Assembly: GCA_947586185.1 (NCBI GenBank)
Contig: CANPXN010000018.1
Span: forward strand, 1-47,666
Reading direction: 5' to 3'
Length of the DNA stretch: 47,666 nt
From: an uncultured Clostridia bacterium
GTDB lineage: Bacteria; Bacillota; Clostridia; Oscillospirales; Ruminococcaceae
Positions 41,145 to 47,666 of this stretch are shown here, one piece after another; positions within the stretch are counted from its first letter, which is position 1; every line of letters starts with the position of its first letter. Under the pieces are notes generated by a model. That model did no database searches and was not told the DNA's origin. It was given only the letters and a program-made list of their open reading frames with translations. Made by a program: the position numbers and the translations under genes.

Positions 41145-41351
41145 ATGGAAATTACATGCCGTGAGCAGATATATGGACTTAAAATGTACGAGGAGTTTAC
41201 CATAGGAGGATTGCTGTACAAGGTTACTGCTCCCTATGATGAGAAAACAGATAGCCTTATGGTGGCGGTATATAAGGATTACCCATTGGGCGGTTTTGAT
41301 TACAATCATATACTTAAGCTTGAGTTGAGCTGGTTATTTGAGGACTGCTGA
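41145..41351 (+). CDS. Small protein of unknown function, 68 aa
   Basis: 68 aa, soluble, acidic, with no signal or membrane segment. It has balanced codon use and a weak-to-fair Shine-Dalgarno (AGGTGGG, 41135-41141). It starts 7 bp after crcB and ends in the stem of a terminator, which fits a real last gene of the operon. I know no family for it. The sequence is beta-rich (EFTIGGLLYKV, DSLMVAVYKDY). Confidence 0.55.
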   Translation: MEITCREQIYGLKMYEEFTIGGLLYKVTAPYDEKTDSLMVAVYKDYPLGGFDYNHILKLELSWLFEDC

Positions 41352-41369
41352 AAAGGCAGTTCTTTTTTG
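41341..41369 (+). terminator. Intrinsic terminator ending the hem-trxB-crcB operon
   Basis: AGGACTGC (41341-41348) pairs with GCAGTTCT (41356-41363, one G-U wobble); loop TGAAAAG, then six T residues. It overlaps the 3' end of the small unknown gene. Confidence 0.8.
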
Positions 41370-41383
41370 TTTGGAAAGGCTCT

Positions 41384-41425
41384 ATAACTCGTAAATAAAA
41401 TTATATAAAACGCTTGACAAGTTAT
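41384..41425. promoter_or_regulatory. Inverted repeat overlapping the RHH-clpB promoter, possible operator
   Basis: ATAACTCGT (41384-41392) and ACAAGTTAT (41417-41425) are imperfect inverted copies (8 of 9), with the right half covering part of the -35 box. A ribbon-helix-helix protein is encoded 49 bp downstream, so autoregulation is plausible. The spacing (24 bp between halves) is wide for a single dimer and would need two dimers. Confidence 0.35.
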
Positions 41426-41442
41426 GAAAGCGGTGCTATAAT
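41414..41442 (+). promoter_or_regulatory. Consensus sigma-A promoter of the RHH-clpB operon
   Basis: TTGACA (41414-41419), 17-bp spacer, TATAAT (41437-41442). The coding start is 32 bp after the -10. No CIRCE element (TTAGCACTC-N9-GAGTGCTAA) or CtsR site (GGTCAAANANAGGTCAAA) is present. Confidence 0.8.
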
Positions 41443-41473
41443 ATATACAGTAAGAAAAAAGGAGGCGGATAAT

Positions 41474-42136
41474 ATGAAGAAAAGCGTTTACAGCCTTGTG
41501 CTGTCGGACGATGTTGTTGATGCCATAGATGAGCTTGCTTACCGCATGAATACAAGCCGTTCCAATCTTATCAATCAAATTCTTGCTGAGCGTGTTTCCT
41601 GCGTTACTCCTGAAAAACGAATGAGAAGCATTTTTGACTGCATAAGAGAGGTTATGGACAGCCAGTTTCAGATACAGGCTCAGGGATCGGACGCAATGCT
41701 TTCAATGAGAAGTCCGCTGAGATATAAGTATAAGCCGACTATACGATACAGGGTGGAGCTTTTCAGAGAGCCGGAGGAGGTTTTTGGAAAGCTTTCAGTT
41801 TCATTCCGTACTCAGAGTATGCAGCTTATAAACGCTCTTGAAAGCTTTTTTAAGATATGGATCGCTCTTGAAAGGCAGTATATAGGAAAGTTTTTCCGGG
41901 ATGGCATTTATTATGAATATGAAAACGGAAGATTTGTCAGAGGCTTTAAGCTCCCGGAACAGCTTGAAAAACCGGACAGCGATGCTTTAGGAGAGGCTAT
42001 CGGAGAATATATCCAGAGTATTGATATGCTTATAAAATTTTATTTTGCCAATATAGATTCTCCCGGAGATACGCTGATCTATGAAATGGAGAAGAAATAT
42101 GCTGACTGTCTTGAAAAGCAGGAAGTAATAATTTAG
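41474..42136 (+). CDS. Ribbon-helix-helix protein of unknown function
   Basis: 220 aa. Residues about 3-45 look like a ribbon-helix-helix DNA-binding domain: a beta strand KSVYSLVLSDDVVDAIDELA followed by YRMNTSRSNLINQILAERV. The remaining 170 residues form a helical domain with an interaction-rich centre (QLINALESFFKIWIALERQY) that I do not recognise. ATG 41474 with AGGAGG upstream. It has its own promoter and is 12 bp before clpB, with the SD for clpB overlapping its stop, so the two form an operon. A role as regulator of clpB or of stress response is inferred from this layout only. Confidence 0.75.
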   Translation: MKKSVYSLVLSDDVVDAIDELAYRMNTSRSNLINQILAERVSCVTPEKRMRSIFDCIREVMDSQFQIQAQGSDAMLSMRSPLRYKYKPTIRYRVELFREPEEVFGKLSVSFRTQSMQLINALESFFKIWIALERQYIGKFFRDGIYYEYENGRFVRGFKLPEQLEKPDSDALGEAIGEYIQSIDMLIKFYFANIDSPGDTLIYEMEKKYADCLEKQEVII

Positions 42137-42148
42137 GAGGTATTGATC

Positions 42149-44746
42149 ATGAATGCACAGAAATATACGCAGAAGTCCCTTGAAGCCATTCAGGAAGCAC
42201 AGAATATGGCAACTGAGTATCAGAACAATGCCATTGAACAGGAGCATATTATATATGCGCTGCTGAATCAGGAAAACGGACTTATAGCTCAGCTTTTTAC
42301 TAAAATGAATATTGACGCCGGAGCTGTTATGAATTCTGTAAGACAGGCGGTTTCCCAAATGCCTAAAATAAGCGGAAGCGGCCGTCAGCCAGGAGCTGTC
42401 TATATATCAAGTCTTGCTGATAAGACTCTTGTTGATGCAGAGAAAAAGGCATCCCAGATGAAGGACGAATTTGTTTCTGTGGAACACATTGCCCTTGCGG
42501 TTATGGATTCACCTTCAGATAAGCTTAAAGATATATTCAGAGCATTTTCAATAGATAAGGATAAATTTTTAAAGGTGCTCATGGAGGTCAGAGGCAATAC
42601 AAAGGTGACAAGTCAGAACCCTGAGGAGACATATGACGTGTTGAAAAAGTACGGTCAGGACCTTGTGGAGCTTGCAAGAAACAATAAGCTTGACCCTGTT
42701 ATCGGACGTGACAGCGAGATTAGAAATGTTATTCGTATTCTTTCAAGAAAGACCAAGAACAATCCTGTTTTGATAGGTGAGCCGGGCGTTGGTAAAACGG
42801 CTATTGCAGAGGGGCTTGCGCTGAGAATTGTGCAGGGTGATGTTCCAGACAGCTTGAAAGACAGAAAGATATTTTCCCTTGATTTGGGCGCACTTGTTGC
42901 AGGGGCAAAATACAGAGGCGAATTTGAGGAAAGATTCAAGGCTGTTCTTTCGGAGATAAAAAAGAGCGAGGGCGGAATAATCCTCTTTATAGATGAGCTT
43001 CATACCATAGTCGGTGCAGGAAAAACCGACGGCGCAATGGATGCAGGAAACCTTTTGAAGCCTATGCTTGCCAGGGGTGAGCTGCATTGTATCGGCGCTA
43101 CTACCTTAAACGAGTACAGGCAGTATATTGAAAAGGATGCAGCTTTGGAAAGACGTTTCCAGCCTGTTATGGTTAATGAGCCGACTGTTGAGGATACTAT
43201 TTCAATTTTAAGAGGACTTAAAGAGCGCTATGAGGTATTCCATGGCGTCAAGATTCATGACCAGGCGCTTATTGCTGCCGCAACGCTTTCAGACAGATAT
43301 ATTACTGACAGATTTTTGCCGGATAAAGCAATTGATCTTGTTGACGAGGCATGCGCTATGATAAGAACGGAGATCGACTCGATGCCGACAGAGCTTGATG
43401 AGATATCAAGAAAAATCATTCAGCATGAAATAGAGGAGGCTGCTCTCAAAAAGGAGAATGACAAAATTTCTGCCGAGCATCTTGCAGAGGTTCAGAAAGA
43501 GCTTGCGGACATGCGTGAAAAGTTCAATAGTATGAAAGCTAAATGGGAGAACGAAAAGAGCGCTATTACTAAGGTTCAGAAGCTCCGTGAGGATATTGAG
43601 CATACAAATTCCGAGATCGCAAAGGCTGAGCGTGAGTACGACCTTAATAAGGCAGCCGAGCTGAAATATGGCAGACTTCCTCAGCTCCAGAAAGAACTTG
43701 AGGAGGAAGAACAGATTGCTGAAAAGGCAAAGAGCGGAAATTCTCTTCTTCGTGACAAGGTTACAGAGGAGGAAATTGCAAGAATTATCTGCCGCTGGAC
43801 TGGTATCCCTGTTGCAAGGCTTATGGAGGGCGAACGTGAAAAGCTGCTGAATCTGGAGGGAATACTTCACCAGCGTGTAATCGGTCAGAATGAGGCTGTT
43901 GAAAAGGTGAGCGAGGCTATTCTTCGTTCAAGAGCCGGTATTCAGGATCCAAACAGACCAATAGGTTCATTTTTGTTCCTTGGTCCTACTGGTGTTGGTA
44001 AGACGGAGCTTGCTAAAACTCTTGCTCAGGCCCTTTTTGACGATGAAAACAATATCGTTCGTATTGATATGACTGAGTATATGGAGAAATTCAGTGTAAG
44101 CAGACTTATAGGCGCTCCTCCTGGATATGTCGGCTATGACGAGGGCGGACAGCTTACTGAGGCGGTAAGGAGAAAGCCATATTCAGTAGTCCTCTTTGAC
44201 GAGGTTGAAAAAGCGCATCCGGATGTGTTCAATATCCTGCTTCAGGTTCTTGATGACGGACGTATTACAGATTCTCAGGGAAGAACTGTTGACTTTAAAA
44301 ATACGATCATTATTCTTACCTCCAATCTTGGTTCTTCATACATCCTTGACGGTATTCAGCCGGACGGTGAAATCTCGGATGAGGCGAGAGCTACAGTTGA
44401 CGGAATGCTTAAACAGCAGTTCAGACCGGAGTTCTTAAATCGTCTTGATGAAATTGTTTATTACAAGCCGCTTATGAAGTCTGAGATATTCAGCATAGTT
44501 GATCTTATGCTTGACGAGCTGAGAAACAGGCTCAGAGATAAGCAGCTTAATGTTGAGGTATCTGACAGCGCTAAAAATTATATTATTGATGAGGGATATG
44601 ATCCGAATTACGGTGCAAGACCTCTCAGAAGATTTTTGCAGCGCAGGGTTGAAACTCTTATTGCTAAGAAAATAATTGCTGATGATGTTGCTCCTGGAAG
44701 TACAATTAAAGTTGATTATGACGGCAGCAAGCTTTTTATAGCATAA
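42149..44746 (+). CDS. clpB: ATP-dependent disaggregase ClpB
   Basis: 865 aa AAA+ Hsp100 chaperone that refolds aggregates together with DnaK. N-terminal Clp repeat domain (about 1-145), first Walker [14 protein letters not shown] (210-222), the coiled-coil middle domain that separates ClpB from ClpA and ClpC (about 400-525, [20 protein letters not shown]...), second Walker [12 protein letters not shown] (612-622), and the C-terminal [19 protein letters not shown] part. ATG 42149 follows AGGAGG by 8 bp. The protein ends in FIA rather than a protease-binding loop; no ClpP partner is expected. Confidence 0.97.
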   Translation: MNAQKYTQKSLEAIQEAQNMATEYQNNAIEQEHIIYALLNQENGLIAQLFTKMNIDAGAVMNSVRQAVSQMPKISGSGRQPGAVYISSLADKTLVDAEKKASQMKDEFVSVEHIALAVMDSPSDKLKDIFRAFSIDKDKFLKVLMEVRGNTKVTSQNPEETYDVLKKYGQDLVELARNNKLDPVIGRDSEIRNVIRILSRKTKNNPVLIGEPGVGKTAIAEGLALRIVQGDVPDSLKDRKIFSLDLGALVAGAKYRGEFEERFKAVLSEIKKSEGGIILFIDELHTIVGAGKTDGAMDAGNLLKPMLARGELHCIGATTLNEYRQYIEKDAALERRFQPVMVNEPTVEDTISILRGLKERYEVFHGVKIHDQALIAAATLSDRYITDRFLPDKAIDLVDEACAMIRTEIDSMPTELDEISRKIIQHEIEEAALKKENDKISAEHLAEVQKELADMREKFNSMKAKWENEKSAITKVQKLREDIEHTNSEIAKAEREYDLNKAAELKYGRLPQLQKELEEEEQIAEKAKSGNSLLRDKVTEEEIARIICRWTGIPVARLMEGEREKLLNLEGILHQRVIGQNEAVEKVSEAILRSRAGIQDPNRPIGSFLFLGPTGVGKTELAKTLAQALFDDENNIVRIDMTEYMEKFSVSRLIGAPPGYVGYDEGGQLTEAVRRKPYSVVLFDEVEKAHPDVFNILLQVLDDGRITDSQGRTVDFKNTIIILTSNLGSSYILDGIQPDGEISDEARATVDGMLKQQFRPEFLNRLDEIVYYKPLMKSEIFSIVDLMLDELRNRLRDKQLNVEVSDSAKNYIIDEGYDPNYGARPLRRFLQRRVETLIAKKIIADDVAPGSTIKVDYDGSKLFIA

Positions 44747-44749
44747 AAT

Positions 44750-44777
44750 AAGCCGCAGCTCATATGAGCTGCGGCTT
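44750..44777. terminator. Bidirectional terminator between clpB and pgm
   Basis: Perfect 28-bp palindrome: AAGCCGCAGCTCAT (44750-44763) with its complement to 44777. It lies between two convergent genes. The T-tract is short on each side. Confidence 0.75.
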
Positions 44778-44792
44778 TGCTATATGCTTTGA

Positions 44793-46508
44793 TTATTTAA
44801 CAAGCTCTGAAAATTCAGCCTTGAGCTTTTCTTCAAGAGCCTGTGCAGTTTCGTGATCGCTTCCGGTTGTAGTATAATATGCCTTGATCTTAGGCTCTGT
44901 TCCGGACGGTCTGATAATAACACTTGCGCCGTCTTCCAGTTTGAATGCAAGGACATTTGATTTAGGGAGGTTAATTGCTGTAATATTTCCTGTAGCAATA
45001 TCCTTTGAGGTACTGTTTAAATAGTCCTCAAATACGGTAACTTTAAGCCCGCCGATTGATGACGGACCGTTTTCACGGAGAGAAGTCATGATCGAGGACA
45101 TTTTTTCCATACCGATTTCGCCTTCAAATGTAAAGCTCTGCTGTGAGTGTGCAAACACGCCGTATGCTTTGTACATATTTTCTCTTGCCTGGAGAAGTGA
45201 AATTCCCTTTGTTCTATAGTATGCCGCCATTTCGCAAATGAGCATGGAAGCGTTAACAGCATCCTTGTCACGGACATAGCTGCCTGAAAGATAACCGTAG
45301 CTTTCCTCATAGCCGAAGATGTATCTGTCGGCTTCTCCCTTTGCTTCAAGTATGCCGATTTGTTCGCCGATAAACTTAAAGCCTGTAAGAACTTCTATAA
45401 CCTCAACGCCGTATTTTGCAGCTATACGCTTTATGATATCCGTTGTAACGATCGTCTTTACAGTAACCGGATTTTCAGGCATTGTACCAAGTCTTGTTCT
45501 TTCGCTGCATATATATTCAAGAAGCATAGCGCCCATTTCGTTGCCGGATATGAGAACATACTCTCCGTTTTCGTCCGGAACAGCAATTCCGACACGGTCG
45601 CAGTCAGGATCTGTTGCCAAAAGCAGATCAGGTTTAACCTTATCGCAAAGCTCCAGTCCGAGAACAAGAGCCTCACGGATCTCCGGATTAGGATACGGAC
45701 ATGTTTTAAAGGTTCCGTCAGGGTTTTCCTGCTCCGGAACAACTGTGATGTCCTTAACGCCTATTTTGCTTAGAATATGACGGACAGGCTTGTTTCCGGT
45801 ACCGTTAAGGGGAGTATATACGACCTTTAGTCCGCTGTCAGCAACGAGATTTGTGTTGATGCCCTGAGCAAGGACATTCTCATAGAAAGCGTTTATCACG
45901 TCATCGCCGATATATTCGATTCTGCCGTCCTTAAGAGCGGTTTCAAAGTCTACTGATTTAACATCATTGAACATATCCAGAGAATTTACTTTCTGGATTA
46001 CTTTTTCGGCATCTTCAAGATTAAGCTGGCATCCGTCAGCGCCGTATGCCTTATAGCCGTTGTACTTTGACGGATTGTGGCTTGCTGTAACCATTACGCC
46101 GCCCTGACATTTAAGCTCACGTACTGCAAATGACAGCATAGGTGTAGGCATAAGCTCGCTGTAAATATATACCTTAATACCATTGGCAGCAAAAACCTTT
46201 GCAACGGATTTTGCGAAAACGTCGGATTTAATACGGCTGTCATATGAAATGGCAACCTTAGGGTTATCATAGGCTTCATTTATATAGTCAGCAAAGCCTT
46301 GTGTGGCACGGCCGACAGTATAAACGTTCATGCGGTTTGTGCCTGCGCCGATCACGCCTCTTAAACCGCCGGTTCCGAAATCGAGATTGCGGTAAAATCT
46401 GTCGTTTATAGCTTCTTTATCATTTTCAATCTCAGAAAGCTCAGCTGAAAGATCAGGATCTGCTGTAGCCTTTTCACACCAAAGTCTATAGAGTTCGTTA
46501 ATATTCAT
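44793..46508 (-). CDS. Phosphoglucomutase/phosphomannomutase
   Basis: 571 aa alpha-D-phosphohexomutase. The phosphoserine loop TASHNPSKYNGYKAY (S143), metal loop TDPDCDRVG, sugar-recognition GYEESYGYLSGS and phosphate-binding RPSGTEPKIKAYY are all present. Length and the order of motifs match the larger PgcA-type phosphoglucomutases of Firmicutes, which link glucose-6-phosphate and glucose-1-phosphate for UDP-sugar and glycogen synthesis. Start ATG at 46508 with AGGAGG upstream. A 5' leader hairpin (AATG-c-CCGG ... CCGG-a-CATT near 46541-46561) lies between promoter and gene. Confidence 0.95.
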   Translation of the reverse strand: MNINELYRLWCEKATADPDLSAELSEIENDKEAINDRFYRNLDFGTGGLRGVIGAGTNRMNVYTVGRATQGFADYINEAYDNPKVAISYDSRIKSDVFAKSVAKVFAANGIKVYIYSELMPTPMLSFAVRELKCQGGVMVTASHNPSKYNGYKAYGADGCQLNLEDAEKVIQKVNSLDMFNDVKSVDFETALKDGRIEYIGDDVINAFYENVLAQGINTNLVADSGLKVVYTPLNGTGNKPVRHILSKIGVKDITVVPEQENPDGTFKTCPYPNPEIREALVLGLELCDKVKPDLLLATDPDCDRVGIAVPDENGEYVLISGNEMGAMLLEYICSERTRLGTMPENPVTVKTIVTTDIIKRIAAKYGVEVIEVLTGFKFIGEQIGILEAKGEADRYIFGYEESYGYLSGSYVRDKDAVNASMLICEMAAYYRTKGISLLQARENMYKAYGVFAHSQQSFTFEGEIGMEKMSSIMTSLRENGPSSIGGLKVTVFEDYLNSTSKDIATGNITAINLPKSNVLAFKLEDGASVIIRPSGTEPKIKAYYTTTGSDHETAQALEEKLKAEFSELVK

Positions 46509-46593
46509 ATAAGTTCCTCCTGTTATATGTTACTTAATGCCCGGAAAAGACCGGACATTTTAAGATTAAAGTCTTTAATAAATATATGTATCT

Positions 46594-46602
46594 ATTATAC
46601 CA
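46594..46602 (-). promoter_or_regulatory. Extended -10 promoter of the phosphoglucomutase gene
   Basis: Minus strand TGGTATAAT (plus 46594-46602), an extended -10, about 90 bp upstream of the start. No consensus -35 lies 17 bp away, as expected when an extended -10 is used. Confidence 0.55.
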
Positions 46603-46649
46603 TAAATAAGTCAAAAAGAAAAGGGGATTTTAATATTTTTTTCAGAATT

Positions 46650-47429
46650 TTATTTTTTATCGGCTTTATTCCTTGTTCGCTCGTATAATTCTTTAAATGT
46701 ATAATTAAGCTTAGACATGTGTGCTTTTGGATGGGATTTAATAAAGCTTTTCTGGAAAATGCCTATTTTTTCAGAAATAGAATTTCTTTCAGCCTGGAGC
46801 TTATCAAGCTTTTTTCTAATGTTGATAATGCGGTCAGAGGCTGTATTTTTATCTGAAAGCTTTTCAATAAGAGCGGTGGCTTCAGTTTTGATTTCGTAAA
46901 GCCTTTTAGAAACTGAAGCAACATCCACAGCTGACTTGAAGGATATAATTAAGTCTGCGATAAACAGAATACACAGTACAATATCAGCTGCTGTAAGAAT
47001 GGTTACATTTATATGTTTTATAAGGCTGACAATATGTGTATGTACATTATAATTTACAAACAGTGTCAGAAACCCCCACATGAGTGTAGCCTCCGCACAA
47101 ATTCTGCCGCTGATCTGATAGTGGCAGTCGCTGTAGTCCCAGTAACGGGTTTTAAAAATAACCTCCATTAAAGTTCCCGTTACATATTCAAGGAGCGTAG
47201 CTGCAAGAGCTCCACACAGAAATACAAGGGTTGGATTGCCCATAACAGGGATCGCTGCAAAAATCATCGTTATCGCTCCAAAGCCATATATAGGAATGTA
47301 TGGACCTCGTAAAAATCCACGATTGATAAAACGTTTAGCCTCTATAGAGCAAAGCGTACATTCAAAACACCAGCCGAAAAAGCAGTAAATAAAGAAAAAT
47401 GAAATCCATTCTGTAATGCTGTAAGTCAT
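46650..47429 (-). CDS. Putative permease-like membrane protein (CmpB/PF06541 type)
   Basis: 259 aa. Five or six membrane helices occupy residues about 8-170. The N-terminal stretch FFFIYCFFGWCFECTL, NRGFLRGPYIPIYGFGA, LLEYVTGTLMEVIF and WDYSDCHYQISGRICAEA are the signatures of the family often named ABC transporter permease CmpB-like; its true function is not known. The last 80 residues form a cytoplasmic coiled coil (KLDKLQAERNSISEKIG). Start at 47429 with AAGGAG 9-10 bp upstream. A sigma-A promoter precedes it. No ABC ATPase gene is adjacent. Confidence 0.8.
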   Translation of the reverse strand: MTYSITEWISFFFIYCFFGWCFECTLCSIEAKRFINRGFLRGPYIPIYGFGAITMIFAAIPVMGNPTLVFLCGALAATLLEYVTGTLMEVIFKTRYWDYSDCHYQISGRICAEATLMWGFLTLFVNYNVHTHIVSLIKHINVTILTAADIVLCILFIADLIISFKSAVDVASVSKRLYEIKTEATALIEKLSDKNTASDRIINIRKKLDKLQAERNSISEKIGIFQKSFIKSHPKAHMSKLNYTFKELYERTRNKADKK

Positions 47430-47462
47430 AAAAAATACTCCTTATATTACTTAATTTTAAAA

Positions 47463-47491
47463 AGTATAGTACATTATTTGTGTAGTGTCAA
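47463..47491 (-). promoter_or_regulatory. Sigma-A promoter of the CmpB-like gene
   Basis: Minus strand TTGACA (plus 47486-47491), 17-bp spacer, TATACT (plus 47463-47468). It is 34 bp upstream of the start codon. Confidence 0.7.
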
Positions 47492-47572
47492 GTAAATTCG
47501 GGCAAAATCTGTATAAAAGGCAAATAATCTCCCAACAAAACTATGCAACCTGCCGAAAGTAAGGGGAAGGAG

Positions 47573-47601
47573 TTGACAAAAGGGGAGGAAGGTGATATAA
47601 T
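47573..47601 (+). promoter_or_regulatory. Strong sigma-A promoter pointing out of the window
   Basis: TTGACA (47573-47578), 17-bp spacer, TATAAT (47596-47601), perfect match. The following 60 bases show no coding start (AAAGCTGTCGAACGAGAG and onward). The window ends in ...AGGTCTT. The leader style fits a stable-RNA operon or a long untranslated leader, but the gene lies beyond the edge. The 47492-47572 stretch holds nothing recognisable. Confidence 0.75.
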
Positions 47602-47666
47602 AATAAAGCTGTCGAACGAGAGAGGCGGAAGAGAGCGGGTCAAGAAATTTTTTAGAAAAAGGTCTT

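Noticed and set aside
41352-41473. CIRCE or CtsR heat-shock operator before the clpB operon
   Set aside because: Neither consensus occurs between the terminator and the RHH gene.
1-47666. tRNA or rRNA genes and CRISPR arrays
   Set aside because: No T-loop pattern (GGTTCGAATCC-like), rRNA segment or regularly spaced direct repeats were seen by eye; a scan with tRNAscan-SE and a CRISPR finder would settle it.

Overview
The window is about 47.7 kb of moderately low-GC DNA with strong AGGAGG-type ribosome binding sites and TTGACA-17-TATAAT promoters. The gene content is that of an anaerobic, probably gut-associated Clostridia member; Ruminococcus or another Oscillospiraceae is my best guess. The grounds are a spoVD/murE/mraY/spoVE-like division cluster, families common in that group (DUF4317, DUF1858, an ECF sigma plus DUF4179 pair, a CmpB-like membrane protein) and tetrapyrrole genes that lead to siroheme rather than haem. 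This placement is inferred from content, not from an rRNA gene. I see no tRNA, rRNA, CRISPR array, prophage or intact transposase.

Region 1 (1-11.5 kb) is a peptidoglycan and division (dcw) cluster, all on the plus strand: the 3' part of a PASTA penicillin-binding protein, murE, murF, mraY, ftsW, murG, murA, ftsQ/divIB and ftsZ, then a DivIVA-like coiled-coil gene. murD, murC and murB are absent. Small palindromic elements lie between PBP and murE and between murG and murA.

Region 2 (13-24 kb) holds housekeeping and accessory genes: an orphan fumarase-type beta subunit, a zinc-ribbon protein behind a long structured leader, a DUF1858 protein, a TrmK-Nif3 fusion, rlmA, rqcH, a 3-methyladenine glycosylase, valS and folC. 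The space between the glycosylase and valS carries a mobile-looking repeat, a strong promoter and a terminator.

Region 3 (24-32.4 kb) is more variable: a degenerate AgrC-like sensor, a DUF4317 protein, an ECF sigma factor with its DUF4179 partner, a lipoprotein, a small membrane protein, and a csoR-copA copper operon whose CopA carries a CopZ domain at its C terminus with its own internal ribosome binding site.

Region 4 (32.4-41.4 kb) is a tightly packed, overlapping tetrapyrrole operon (hemA, sirC, hemC, cobA-hemD, hemB, hemL) continuing into an E1-like ThiF/MoeB protein, thioredoxin reductase, fluoride channel and a small unknown protein. All enzymes from glutamyl-tRNA to precorrin-2 and sirohydrochlorin are present.

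Region 5 (41.4-47.7 kb) has a ribbon-helix-helix gene cotranscribed with clpB, then phosphoglucomutase and a membrane protein on the minus strand, and a strong outward promoter at the right edge.

The most notable observations are two gene fusions that keep a good internal ribosome binding site (trmK-nif3 and copA-copZ), a two-copy 195-bp element with a compensatory base change in its hairpin, a palindromic repeat family with one interrupted copy, a structured leader before the zinc-ribbon gene, and a pseudo-histidine-kinase lacking its phosphoacceptor histidine.
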